The notes below the pieces were generated by a model. The model was not told the origin of the DNA, ran no database searches, and was given only the letters and a program-made list of their open reading frames with translations. Source: Desulfosporosinus orientis DSM 765 (GTDB taxonomy: Bacteria; Bacillota; Desulfitobacteriia; Desulfitobacteriales; Desulfitobacteriaceae). From it: DNA of 64,000 nt. Positions within the stretch are counted from its first letter, which is position 1; every line of letters begins with the position of its first letter. Where the stretch lies: contig NC_016584.1 of the NCBI RefSeq assembly GCF_000235605.1, positions 4,756,001-4,820,000 of the forward strand, in the 5' to 3' direction. The translations under genes and the position numbers were made by a program. Of the stretch, positions 43,594 to 52,191 are shown one piece after another.

Positions 43594-43635
43594 GCTGCTA
43601 AAGTCATCACTTTATGTTGTGATGACTTTAGCAGC
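43594..43635. repeat. Perfect 17-bp inverted repeat
   Basis: GCTGCTAAAGTCATCAC (43594-43610) and its exact complement (43619-43635), loop 8 nt, 34 bp after the DUF1540 stop. A-run rather than T-run follows on the plus strand, so it is not a standard terminator. Confidence 0.7.
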
Positions 43636-43692
43636 AAAAAAAATACGCTTTGATCAGGCTTGAAAAAGCCGTTTCAAGGCGTATTTTTTAAT
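43636..43692. terminator. Bidirectional terminator, dapA/DUF1540
   Basis: AAAATACGC...GCGTATTTT arms with an inner GGCTT-gaaa-AAGCC hairpin and T-runs on both sides. Confidence 0.75.
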
Positions 43693-43736
43693 TGTTCTGA
43701 GCTCTCATGAGAATCCTTTTGTATCAATCCCATTAC

Positions 43737-44696
43737 TTACACTATGGGATGACTTAACTTTTCAGATGCCACTTTTAATTCTGAGACTGCTGGTGTCTGA
43801 GTTACATTATTTAATTTTTTAACACCCTGCATAAGTTTTTCCAGGAATTTAATCTCCTCAGTCGTTGCCTTCACTAAGGGGAGCCGAACTTCCCCGGCGT
43901 TGATACCCATCATGTTCAGCATGGCTTTAATGGGCACCGGGTTTGAGGTTACAAATATACCCTTGAAGATCGGGAAAAGTTCAAGATGCCATTTGGCCGC
44001 CTGAGCAGTATCCCCAGCAAACCAAGCATCCACCATAGCTTTCATCTCATCTCCGACAATATGAGCGGCTACACTGACAATTCCGCTGCATCCCAAGGCT
44101 AACATCGGCAAGGTCATAGAATCATCGCCACTGTAAACCTCGAAGTCCGAAGGAAGGATTCTCTTTAATTCACTGACTTGATCCACTGAACCACAAGCCT
44201 CTTTTAAGGCAACTATGTTTGAAATATCGGCCAATCGTTTGACAGTTTCAGGCAACAAATTTGCTGAGGTTCTGCCCGGAACATTATAAAGCATTAATGG
44301 TAAGGGCACAGCTTCTGCGATCACTTTAAAATGTTGGAACATCCCTTCCTGAGATGGTTTATTATAATAGGGAACTACCGCCATTAAGCCATCCACACCA
44401 GTTGCAGCTGCCTTGCGGGCTAATGCGATACTTGAGTTAGTAGAATTTGAACCGATTCCTGCAATGACTGTCCCTTTGGTCCCCAAAGCTTTTTTCACTA
44501 CTTTGAAAAGCTCAATCTTTTCCTCATCGGTTACAGTAGGAGATTCTCCGGTAGTACCACAAACTACTACTCCATCTGACCCGTGGTCGATCAAATAATG
44601 GGCTAAACGTATAGCTTCTTGATAATCCACGTCCGATTTTTCATTCATAGGAGTAACCATAGCCGTTAAAATCCTACCAAATGACATCTTTTTCAT
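43737..44696 (-). CDS. dapA: 4-hydroxy-tetrahydrodipicolinate synthase
   Basis: 319 residues, about 25 longer than typical because of a C-terminal tail (VKKLNNVTQTPAVSELK...). TIM-barrel signatures: VVCGTTGESPTVTDEEK near 42-58, YNVPGRTSANL near 137, and the Schiff-base lysine in VALKEACGSV near 166. It condenses pyruvate and aspartate semialdehyde at the entry to lysine, diaminopimelate and dipicolinate. Last gene of the asd-dapG-dapA stretch. Either of two ATGs three codons apart could be used. Confidence 0.93.
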   Translation of the reverse strand: MKKMSFGRILTAMVTPMNEKSDVDYQEAIRLAHYLIDHGSDGVVVCGTTGESPTVTDEEKIELFKVVKKALGTKGTVIAGIGSNSTNSSIALARKAAATGVDGLMAVVPYYNKPSQEGMFQHFKVIAEAVPLPLMLYNVPGRTSANLLPETVKRLADISNIVALKEACGSVDQVSELKRILPSDFEVYSGDDSMTLPMLALGCSGIVSVAAHIVGDEMKAMVDAWFAGDTAQAAKWHLELFPIFKGIFVTSNPVPIKAMLNMMGINAGEVRLPLVKATTEEIKFLEKLMQGVKKLNNVTQTPAVSELKVASEKLSHPIV

Positions 44697-44729
44697 CCTT
44701 TCTCCCTAAACCCTAAGTTCAAAGTTCCT

Positions 44730-45956
44730 CTATATATCAAGTTTAAACTTCTTGTGCAAAGCTTGAATCGCCGTCACCATGTCAGTCTGGTGTACTAAAA
44801 CCCAAATTGTTGTATGTGAGTCGGCAGATTGCAGAATGGTCACGCCGGCATCTGAAAGAGCTTCAACCATATCCGCCATAACACCGGGAACGCCTGCAAT
44901 TCCTGCTCCCACGATGGATACTTTAGCACAGCTAGGCACAATCTCTGGTTTGAAATCCATATTTTCCAATATTTCCACGGCTTTTGCTGCAATATCATTT
45001 GAAACAGTATAGAGAACCGCTTCAGGCTGCACACTAATAAAATCAACACTTATATCTGCTAAAGCCATTGCTTTAAAAATACGCTTATCTGTAAGGTGTT
45101 TATTGGATTCATCAGCAGTTAATATCTTCAGTTGGGTTACATTTGCCGTATGGGCGATTCCAGCAATAATCCGGTCAAAAGTGATATCTGTTCCTACTTC
45201 TCGATTGGGGTGTATGTTTGTCACCAACGTCCCCGGTGCTTCAGAAAAAGTGGATTTAATCCTAAGAGGAATATTTCGCTGCATAGCAATTTCCACAGCC
45301 CGAGGATGTATTACTTTAGCTCCCTGATAAGCCAGGTTACATATTTCATTATAAGTGACAGTATCTAAGATCCGCGCATTTTCCACAATTCTGGGATCAG
45401 CAGTCATGATTCCTTCGACATCTGTATAAATATCGATGGCTTCTGCCTCCAGGGCAACACCCAGAGCTGAAGCTGTTGTATCACTTCCTCCCCGCCCAAG
45501 AGTTGTAACCTGACCGCTCTCTGTTACTCCCTGGAATCCTGTAACAACAACCACATTTCCTTCTGCCAGCTGCCCCAGTATCTCGGCAGGCTCCACACGT
45601 ACAATTCTTGCATCACCGAAGTCATTATTGGTAATGATTCCTGCCTGCCCACCTGTCATAAGAACTGCTTTCATACCCAACTTACTTAATGTACTTACCA
45701 GAACAGTCCCGGAAATAACCTCTCCGCAGCTCATGAGCAGATCTAACTCCCGCTTAGGAAGGTCCGAATAAATCCCTTTAACCATGTTTAAAAAAGTATC
45801 TGTCGCATATGGGTCCCCAGAGCGTCCAATAGCCGAAACGACAACAACTGGAGAATATCCCTCTTGAACTGCTTCTAAAACCTTTGCAGCCACCTGAGCT
45901 CGCCGCTCTTCTGTGGCAAGGGAGGTTCCGCCAAACTTCTGTACTATAATCTGCAA
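44730..45956 (-). CDS. dapG: Aspartate kinase
   Basis: 408 residues from a TTG start placed 6 nt after AAGGGAGGAA; a longer open frame upstream lacks a ribosome site. The kinase domain has VQKFGGTSLA at 5-14, SAIGRSGDPYATD near 48 and TLGRGGSDTTA near 165. Two ACT domains (about 265-400) provide feedback control. The first step of the aspartate family pathway. Gene order asd-aspartokinase-dapA matches Bacillus asd-dapG-dapA, so the symbol dapG is used by position. Confidence 0.92.
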   Translation of the reverse strand: MQIIVQKFGGTSLATEERRAQVAAKVLEAVQEGYSPVVVVSAIGRSGDPYATDTFLNMVKGIYSDLPKRELDLLMSCGEVISGTVLVSTLSKLGMKAVLMTGGQAGIITNNDFGDARIVRVEPAEILGQLAEGNVVVVTGFQGVTESGQVTTLGRGGSDTTASALGVALEAEAIDIYTDVEGIMTADPRIVENARILDTVTYNEICNLAYQGAKVIHPRAVEIAMQRNIPLRIKSTFSEAPGTLVTNIHPNREVGTDITFDRIIAGIAHTANVTQLKILTADESNKHLTDKRIFKAMALADISVDFISVQPEAVLYTVSNDIAAKAVEILENMDFKPEIVPSCAKVSIVGAGIAGVPGVMADMVEALSDAGVTILQSADSHTTIWVLVHQTDMVTAIQALHKKFKLDI

Positions 45957-46133
45957 CTTTTGTTCCTCCCTTATCGTAGTTCGAAATTTGATATTCGGGT
46001 TCGAACTAAGAACACCGAACATTTTCTCCCTATGGAATTTTGAGATAAGACCAATCACACTTGAAAAATCTAAATACCCACAAAACCATTCTAAAGAATA
46101 ATAGACCCGAGCTCTAGCCTATTCTCTAGCTTT

Positions 46134-47123
46134 TTAGAGCAGAAGTTCAGCAATTTGCACAGCATTAGTTGCTGCACCTTTACGAATCTGATCCCCTACT
46201 ACCCACATATTAAATCCCTGAGCAATGGAGAAGTCTTTGCGCAAACGACCTACAAAAACTTCATCCTTGTCAGAACTAGCCCATGGCATAGGATATATGT
46301 CGTTACTGGGATCATCAATAATGACCACGCCGGGAGCTTTGCTTAAAGCCTCTTTAATCTCTGAGACGCTGACTGCCTTTTCCGTCTCTACATTGATGGA
46401 TTCAGAGTGACTTCGGAAAACAGGCACTCGTACGGTTGTTGCTGTAATTGCCATATCAGGCACATGGAAAATTTTCTGAGTTTCCTTAACCATCTTCCAT
46501 TCTTCTTTGGTATAATCCCCCTCTTGAAAGACGTCAATGCGGGGAACCAGGTTAAAGGCAATTTGATGAGGGAAAACACCGGAAACCAGCTCTTCTCCCT
46601 GAGACCAAGCCTTCACTTGCGCTTCAAGTTCTTCGATTCCTTCTCTCCCTGCTCCGGAAACAGCTTGGTAAGTAGATACGACAATACGACGAATTCCTGC
46701 CAAATCAAAGATTGGTTTCAGCGCAACAACCATAATAATTGTTGAGCAATTAGGATTAGCAATTATCCCTTTATGCCACTTTACGTCCTCTGGATTTACT
46801 TCCGGAACTACCAGGGGCACTTCCGGATCAAGGCGAAAAGCACTGCTGTTATCAATGACCACAGATCCACTTTCTACGGCAGAACGTGCATATTCAGTAC
46901 TTGCTGATCCGCCGGCAAAAAGCGCAATATCTATGCCTTTAAAACTCTCATGAGTCGTCTCTTGAACTTCAAGTTCTTGCCCTTGCCAGGTTATCCGTTT
47001 TCCTGCAGAACGTTTCGAGGCCAACAACCTTAATTCTTTGATGGGAAACTTCCGTTCACTTAAAATTTTTAAGAATTCCTGTCCTACTGCGCCTGTCGCC
47101 CCAACTATTGCTACGTTAGACAT
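46134..47123 (-). CDS. asd: Aspartate-semialdehyde dehydrogenase
   Basis: 329 residues. N-terminal NADP fold GATGAVGQEFLKIL (7-20), catalytic cysteine in IANPNCSTI near 121-129, TYQAVSGAGREGIEEL near 152, and HSESINVET near 229 in the dimerisation domain. Produces aspartate semialdehyde for lysine/dipicolinate, threonine and methionine. It lies between dpaB and dapG as in Bacillus. Confidence 0.95.
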   Translation of the reverse strand: MSNVAIVGATGAVGQEFLKILSERKFPIKELRLLASKRSAGKRITWQGQELEVQETTHESFKGIDIALFAGGSASTEYARSAVESGSVVIDNSSAFRLDPEVPLVVPEVNPEDVKWHKGIIANPNCSTIIMVVALKPIFDLAGIRRIVVSTYQAVSGAGREGIEELEAQVKAWSQGEELVSGVFPHQIAFNLVPRIDVFQEGDYTKEEWKMVKETQKIFHVPDMAITATTVRVPVFRSHSESINVETEKAVSVSEIKEALSKAPGVVIIDDPSNDIYPMPWASSDKDEVFVGRLRKDFSIAQGFNMWVVGDQIRKGAATNAVQIAELLL

Positions 47124-47169
47124 TACTTATGTTCCTCCTTACTTTATCTGGAATCACCCCTAGGCAGGG

Positions 47170-47192
47170 GTGCCTTACAGAAAGTAAGGCAC
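47170..47192. repeat. Intercistronic hairpin between dpaB and asd
   Basis: GTGCCTTAC-agaaa-GTAAGGCAC, preceded by a second small stem ACCCCT/AGGGGT. No T-run; perhaps an RNA processing or stability element. Confidence 0.55.
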
Positions 47193-47206
47193 CTGTCAGG
47201 TAATGA

Positions 47207-47800
47207 TTATTTTCCCGAATAATCCACTAGAACTGGTTGAATTTGTTTTCCGGCACAAGCCATGAGAACAGTATCTGGGATTTTATCCATATGTGCTACT
47301 AAAGAATTCGCTTTAACTGCAGGATTGTCTTGCCCAAAAGGCACCAAATAAACATTTTTAGTTATGAGCAAAGTTCCAATATTGCGAGCATTTAGTCCCA
47401 GTCCATCGTTGGTTGAAATAGCCAAAACTACAGGCTTTTGATTGCGAAGATGCGATTTAGCAGCCATTAGTGCCGGAGTATCAATTATTCCGTTAGCAAG
47501 CTTTGCTAGAGTGTTTCCGGTACACGGAGCAATCACCACACAGTCAAACATCTGCTTAGGCCCAATCGGTTCAGCACCCGGAATAGTGTGAATTATCTCT
47601 TTATTAGTAATCTCTTTAAATTGTCGTTTCCAATCCTCTGCTTTTCCAAATCGAGTATCCATACTATCTACAGAGTATGAAATAATAGGCGTCAGCTCTG
47701 CCCCTTCATCAATTAGCCGCTTCATAACCTGAATAACCTCATTGATTGTACAGTGTGATCCGGTAACCGCAAACCCAATTTTCAACCCATCAAACTTCAT
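47207..47800 (-). CDS. dpaB: Dipicolinate synthase subunit B
   Basis: 197 residues, flavoprotein-like fold (IGFAVTGSHCTINEVIQVMKRL at 8-29, VIAPCTGNTLAKLANGI near 90-106). Also called SpoVFB; with DpaA it makes dipicolinic acid, the spore-core chelator. Three base pairs after dpaA, so co-translated. Confidence 0.94.
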   Translation of the reverse strand: MKFDGLKIGFAVTGSHCTINEVIQVMKRLIDEGAELTPIISYSVDSMDTRFGKAEDWKRQFKEITNKEIIHTIPGAEPIGPKQMFDCVVIAPCTGNTLAKLANGIIDTPALMAAKSHLRNQKPVVLAISTNDGLGLNARNIGTLLITKNVYLVPFGQDNPAVKANSLVAHMDKIPDTVLMACAGKQIQPVLVDYSGK

Positions 47801-47803
47801 CCC

Positions 47804-48721
47804 TTACACCTCCACTTTACAAGTAGTGTTCATTGTGGTCAAGTGACGAAGAATAAGTTGCGGGTAGATATGAGCAAGAATTCGTCCTGCTGTCTTTGGA
47901 GCGACGATACCGGGGAGCCCGGGAGCCAGAAGGGCTTTAATACCTAACAACTGAGCATATTCAAAATCTGTCCCTCCCGGGATCGAGGCCAAATCCACGA
48001 TCACAGCATCTTTTACTACCTTATCCAACATAACGCGATCTAATATTTGATAGGGAACTGTGTTAAAGATGATTTCAGCACGACCTATCTCATCCTCAAG
48101 ATCTGCAAAATGTACTGCTTTGATTCCCATTTCCTCAGCACGTGCTAAATCTGCAGGTTTACGGGCGACACCCGTTACATGAGCTCCTATACCTTGGAGC
48201 ATTCGTGATAACGACCAGCCGCACCGCCCTAACCCTAAGACGAAGCTTTGACTGCCATGAATGGTAATAGTTGTTGCTTCCATGGCCATTTGAATAGCGC
48301 CTTCTGCTGACGGTATGGAATTTAAGATAGCAAGCTCATCTAATTTGGCAGTTTCTATCAATTGGATTCCTAAATTTTCTGCTACCGACTTTAAGGCCGG
48401 TCGTGCAAAGCCAATGATTACTGGTACCCGTGCTGGAATGGATTCAAGCACTTTTTTGTTTAAGATAATGGGTGACTCTGAGTATTTAGCCTTAACTACC
48501 CCACGTTCATCGGTACCGAACATTGGAAAAAGCAAGACATCCACTTGACTAACTGCATCTTCTAATGATGACGAAAGGGTGATTCCTGAAATGGTATCCG
48601 CTTTTTCAAATCCGACCCCGACTATGTAGGCCCCTTGTTTTTGAAGCTCGGAGATTAAATATAGCTCTCGATCATCACCTCCGATGACTGCAAAACGAAT
48701 TCCTTTCAAACCCGCACTCAT
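47804..48721 (-). CDS. dpaA: Dipicolinate synthase subunit A
   Basis: 305 residues from the ATG behind AAAGGGGG; the frame extends 10 codons upstream without a site. N-terminal domain FAVIGGDDRELYLISEL and a C-terminal NAD-binding Rossmann domain (VLGLGRCGWSLSRMLQGIGAHVTGVAR near 155-181). SpoVFA; it dehydrates and oxidises the product of DapA in the mother cell during sporulation. Strong marker of an endospore former. Confidence 0.94.
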   Translation of the reverse strand: MSAGLKGIRFAVIGGDDRELYLISELQKQGAYIVGVGFEKADTISGITLSSSLEDAVSQVDVLLFPMFGTDERGVVKAKYSESPIILNKKVLESIPARVPVIIGFARPALKSVAENLGIQLIETAKLDELAILNSIPSAEGAIQMAMEATTITIHGSQSFVLGLGRCGWSLSRMLQGIGAHVTGVARKPADLARAEEMGIKAVHFADLEDEIGRAEIIFNTVPYQILDRVMLDKVVKDAVIVDLASIPGGTDFEYAQLLGIKALLAPGLPGIVAPKTAGRILAHIYPQLILRHLTTMNTTCKVEV

Positions 48722-48762
48722 TTTTATGCCCCCTTTGAGACAGTGTCCCATGACTACTATCC

Positions 48763-48790
48763 ATTATATGAGGGTATGCGAGCAGCGGTT
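48763..48790 (-). promoter_or_regulatory. Possible SigK-like promoter of dpaAB
   Basis: Minus-strand CATATAAT (48763-48770) preceded 17 bp earlier by an AC dinucleotide matches the loose mother-cell SigK pattern. dpaAB is SigK-controlled in Bacillus; here this is only a suggestion. Confidence 0.3.
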
Positions 48791-48804
48791 ACGGAGTAAA
48801 CAAT

Positions 48805-49611
48805 CTAATCGAGGAAATTATCGAGACCTATGACAAGTTCCGTTAAATCTGATGATTTTCGTATACTGAGCATTACCCCCGGCATATAGGTTTCCCTGGA
48901 GTAAGCGTCATGTCTAATCGTTAGTGTCTGGCCCAATCCCCCAAATAATACTTCCTGATGGGCAATCAACCCCGGTAATCGCACTGAATGAATATGAATT
49001 CCTCCAATATCGGCACCCCGAGCCCCGGGAATTTTTTCATACTCATTGGGATGCCCCTGAACCATAGGTTCACGTACTTCCAAAATCCCTTCTGCTGTTT
49101 TCAGAGCAGTCCCTGAAGGAGCATCTAATTTTTGATCATGATGCAACTCTATAATATCAACGTTAGGAAAATATTTTCCAACTTCTTTAGCAAAACGCAT
49201 CATTAAGATAGCTCCAATGGAAAAATTGGGAGCCAAAAACGCACCTACTTTTTCTTTTTTCACAAGTGCTTGAATTTCAGCAATTTCAGCTTCATCTAAT
49301 CCAGTCGTTCCAACCACCGGAACAACACCGGACATAATCGCGATCTTAGAATTTTTAAACACTGACTGGGGATTTGTAAAATCAACTAAAACATCTGCTT
49401 GTGTAGAACGCAATATTTCAGACTCCACCGGACCTGTAATATCAACTCCTACTCGCGGAGCACCTACGACAAACCCAACATCCATCCCCTGATGCCGCGT
49501 ATCTGAAGCTCCTACTAAAAGGAGATCATCCTCTTTTAAAATCGAACGGATCACTTCTTGACCCATCTTCCCACATGCTCCGGCAACAAAAACGCGAATC
49601 TTCTTCAACAA
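48805..49611 (-). CDS. dapB: 4-hydroxy-tetrahydrodipicolinate reductase
   Basis: 268 residues. N-terminal GACGKMGQEVIRSI (11-24), VDFTNPQSV near 77, catalytic ELHHDQKLDAPSGTALKTAE near 156-175, and HSVRLPGLIAHQEVLFGG near 214. Reduces the DapA product towards diaminopimelate. Placed directly upstream of dpaA, an insertion relative to Bacillus, where dapB lies elsewhere. Confidence 0.94.
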   Translation of the reverse strand: MLKKIRVFVAGACGKMGQEVIRSILKEDDLLLVGASDTRHQGMDVGFVVGAPRVGVDITGPVESEILRSTQADVLVDFTNPQSVFKNSKIAIMSGVVPVVGTTGLDEAEIAEIQALVKKEKVGAFLAPNFSIGAILMMRFAKEVGKYFPNVDIIELHHDQKLDAPSGTALKTAEGILEVREPMVQGHPNEYEKIPGARGADIGGIHIHSVRLPGLIAHQEVLFGGLGQTLTIRHDAYSRETYMPGVMLSIRKSSDLTELVIGLDNFLD

Positions 49612-49633
49612 TACCCCTCCTGCGCTGATATGG

Positions 49634-49667
49634 TAAAAACCCCGTTGCTCAAACGCAATGCGGGGTT
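49634..49667 (-). terminator. Terminator between ylmC and dapB
   Basis: AACCCCG/CGGGGTT arms with inner TTGC/GCAA, followed by TTTTTACC on the minus strand. Confidence 0.75.
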
Positions 49668-49719
49668 AAAGCTTTCCATTCATTTTATTGGTAATCTTGT
49701 CCTCTGTCAAATTGAATTT

Positions 49720-49989
49720 TCAACGAATTCGATCCGATCTATTCTGCAAATCAATGATAATGACCTCTGACCCAACTTTTTTAACCGTTTGCCAGGGAAT
49801 TACCAGGTTTTCACGGTCCCGATCCCCTTTAGAACCCCAAAAACCGGAGAACCCGCCTCGGGATGTTAGAATAATTGCTTCGACAGAACCGTTAAATGAA
49901 ATATCGAGGTCCGCATCTCCGACAAGCCCAAGTTTTGCCCCATTATGGAGATTTATAATTTCTTTCCCTGCCAGATCACTTAAAAGCAT
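49720..49989 (-). CDS. ylmC: YlmC/YmxH family sporulation protein (PRC-barrel)
   Basis: 89 residues. MLLSDLAGKEIINLHNGAKLGLVGDAD and the closing IPWQTVKKVGSEVIIID are the PRC-barrel strands of the YlmC/YmxH family, found in nearly all endospore formers. Position between the M16 protease region and dpaA matches ymxH of Bacillus. The biochemical role is not known. Confidence 0.9.
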   Translation of the reverse strand: MLLSDLAGKEIINLHNGAKLGLVGDADLDISFNGSVEAIILTSRGGFSGFWGSKGDRDRENLVIPWQTVKKVGSEVIIIDLQNRSDRIR

Positions 49990-49999
49990 ATTGTCACCC

Positions 50000-50305
50000 C
50001 TATTTTCGCATTTTACTCCAAACTTTCAAGCCAAATGGTTGTAAAATAGCCAACAGTAATGAAAATACGGCTAGCGGCTCAACAAAGTATATTGAGTTAC
50101 TCCACCAATCTTCAGGGATCTTTAAAAAAGAAAACAAAAGTTCTAAAGAAAGATATATTCCCCCTGCTGTGCCCACCAGTTGACTCAAAGCTGAAGCAAG
50201 CAGATTTGAAGAAGGCTGGGATGATCGCCACATCATTCTGAACCTTCGTTCACGAACAGAAGCCACAATACCTGCTATTATTAGAATCGACCAAAGGGCT
50301 TGCAT
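50000..50305 (-). CDS. Small integral membrane protein
   Basis: 101 residues, not recognised. Three likely membrane helices (about 4-20, 38-58, 70-90) and a basic cytoplasmic stretch RERRFRMMWR. The ATG follows GGGGGAG by 5 nt. It sits between dut and ylmC, 10 bp before ylmC, so it is part of the same sporulation-linked stretch. Confidence 0.65.
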   Translation of the reverse strand: MQALWSILIIAGIVASVRERRFRMMWRSSQPSSNLLASALSQLVGTAGGIYLSLELLFSFLKIPEDWWSNSIYFVEPLAVFSLLLAILQPFGLKVWSKMRK

Positions 50306-50385
50306 TTTCACTCCCCCTCATGGGGAGTTTATGAAAAGACAAACTGCCTTAGAACCAATACCCATGGATTTTATCCTAAGAGACT

Positions 50386-50838
50386 TTATATTCCCGTTGA
50401 TCCAAAACCACCGGTTCCTCTGGCTGTTTCCTCAAGCTTAGAGACTTCTTCAAAAACGGCTCGAAAAATCGGCATAAACACCATTTGGGCGATACGATCC
50501 CCTGAATTGACCGTAAATATCTGCTCCCCCATATTCCTGATCAGTACATGAATTTCGCCGCGATAATCTGCATCGATCACCCCTACACCATTAGTCAGAT
50601 TAATGCCGTAACGGCTGGCTAATCCGCTTCGGGCAAAAACAAGAGCAACAACATGGGGACTGGGTAGTGCGATAGAGATCCCAGTGGGAATTTTAACACT
50701 TTCACCGGGATTTACGACCAGGGGCTCTTTCAAATCCGCGCAAAGATCCACTCCTGCTGAAGCAGTTGTGGCATATTCAGGAAGTTTCAAAGTACTGTTA
50801 TTTACTCTCATAATTTTCACAGTCATAGACGTTTTCAA
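50386..50838 (-). CDS. dut: dUTP diphosphatase
   Basis: 150 residues from TTG, 7 nt after TTGGAGGG; the long upstream extension of the frame overlaps an intergenic hairpin and is not used. Trimeric dUTPase motifs: AGVDLCADL (motif 1), FARSGLASRYGI (2), GVGVIDADYRGEIHVLIRNMG (3), GDRIAQMVF (4) and the C-terminal arm RGTGGFGSTG (5). Converts dUTP to dUMP. Confidence 0.94.
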   Translation of the reverse strand: MKTSMTVKIMRVNNSTLKLPEYATTASAGVDLCADLKEPLVVNPGESVKIPTGISIALPSPHVVALVFARSGLASRYGINLTNGVGVIDADYRGEIHVLIRNMGEQIFTVNSGDRIAQMVFMPIFRAVFEEVSKLEETARGTGGFGSTGI

Positions 50839-50858
50839 TACATATCCCTCCAAAAAGC

Positions 50859-50903
50859 AAGGTTCGATATTCGAACTTCGAGCTGAGAAGAATATCGAAC
50901 CTT
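50859..50903. repeat. Perfect 14-bp inverted repeat between M16 protease and dut
   Basis: AAGGTTCGATATTC (50859-50872) and its complement (50890-50903), loop 17 nt. A related TTCGA/ATATTCG/TTCGAAC stretch occurs upstream of dapG (45981-46016). Possibly a dispersed extragenic palindrome. Confidence 0.65.
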
Positions 50904-50908
50904 CCAAT

Positions 50909-52183
50909 TTACCAATTTGCTTTCTTTAACAGCATTGGTAAATTCACATCGTTGCCGGCTGGCCCCAGAGTCATAATACTGATTCTATCCTTTTGCCAAA
51001 GACGTCCTATAAGACGTACTATGTCCTCCAGAGTCACTTTTTCAAGCTTCTCTACGACTTCTTCGGGTGAAAGCACCCGATTATAGGTGAGTTCTGTCTT
51101 TCCTAAACGACTCATTCGGCTGCTTACAGCTTCCAAGCCAAGATACAAGCTGCCTTTGATTTGTGCCTTTGTTCTTCTCAGTTCCTCTGCACTGATTCCT
51201 TTTTCCTTCATCCCCATTAATTCTTCCAGAATACAAGTTACAACTTCTTGAGTATTTTTTGGACTTGTTCCGGCGTAAATAGCAAACAATCCTGTATCCA
51301 CATAGGTTGCATGATAGGAGTACACAGAATAAGCCAAGCCCCGCTGCTCTCTGATCTCCTGAAATAAACGGGAACTCAGGCCTCCACCTAAAACATTGTT
51401 AAAAATGTGCATGGCATAAATATCTTCATCATCCTGACCCAAACCGGGTACGCCCATGAGAATATGCATTTGTTCCGTGTCTTTCTTTTGATAATGGGCA
51501 ATGGTATGACCCACAGGAGTTTCCTCAAGAACCCGACGCCCTCCTCGAACAAAAGAACCAAACTGGGAAGAAAGCTTGGCAACGACATCCTCATGGTTTA
51601 TCCGGCCAGCTACAGAAATAACCACATTATCGGGAGCATAGTGCTGGGTAAGAAATTGCATAATCTTTTCCCGACTTAAAGACCTGATGCTTTCTTCCGT
51701 ACCTAAAATTGGTTTGCCAAGAGGATGATCGTTCCATACATGCTCTGAAAAGACATCGTGAATTAACTCGTCTGGAGAATCTTCATACATTTTTATTTCT
51801 TCGATCACAACATTCTTTTCTTTTTCAATCTCCTTATCGTCAAAGAGTGAACAGAAAAACATATCACTCAAAACATCAATGGCGAGATCCAAGTCCTCAT
51901 CCAGTATCTTGGCATAATAACAGGTATATTCTTTTGTAGTAAAAGCATTCAGCTGCCCTCCGACCGCTTCAAGGGATTCGGCTAATGCCCGGGCGCTGCG
52001 ATGCTCAGTTCCTTTGAAAAACATATGTTCAATAAAGTGTGAAATCCCTTCAAATCCTTCAGCTTCGTCTCGAGATCCTGCTCCTACCCATATGCCGATT
52101 GCCGCCGAGCGAACATGATCAATTTCTTCTGTGATAATCCTAACTCCGTTGGACAGCAGCGTCTTTTTATACAATAAATTCAC
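50909..52183 (-). CDS. M16 family zinc peptidase (MlpA/PepR type)
   Basis: 424 residues. Inverted zinc motif HFIEHMFFKGT near 46-56 with the downstream glutamate (EEIKMYEDSPDE near 127); second half with the R/Y pair (GGGLSSRLFQEIREQRGLAYSVYSYH near 263-288). Equivalent to Bacillus mlpA beside pnp and dut. Processing protease of unknown natural substrate. Confidence 0.92.
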   Translation of the reverse strand: MNLLYKKTLLSNGVRIITEEIDHVRSAAIGIWVGAGSRDEAEGFEGISHFIEHMFFKGTEHRSARALAESLEAVGGQLNAFTTKEYTCYYAKILDEDLDLAIDVLSDMFFCSLFDDKEIEKEKNVVIEEIKMYEDSPDELIHDVFSEHVWNDHPLGKPILGTEESIRSLSREKIMQFLTQHYAPDNVVISVAGRINHEDVVAKLSSQFGSFVRGGRRVLEETPVGHTIAHYQKKDTEQMHILMGVPGLGQDDEDIYAMHIFNNVLGGGLSSRLFQEIREQRGLAYSVYSYHATYVDTGLFAIYAGTSPKNTQEVVTCILEELMGMKEKGISAEELRRTKAQIKGSLYLGLEAVSSRMSRLGKTELTYNRVLSPEEVVEKLEKVTLEDIVRLIGRLWQKDRISIMTLGPAGNDVNLPMLLKKANW

Positions 52184-52191
52184 ACTCCCTC

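Noticed and set aside
50839-50907. N-terminal extension of dUTPase
   Set aside because: It would translate the intergenic hairpin; the TTG behind TTGGAGGG gives the normal family length.
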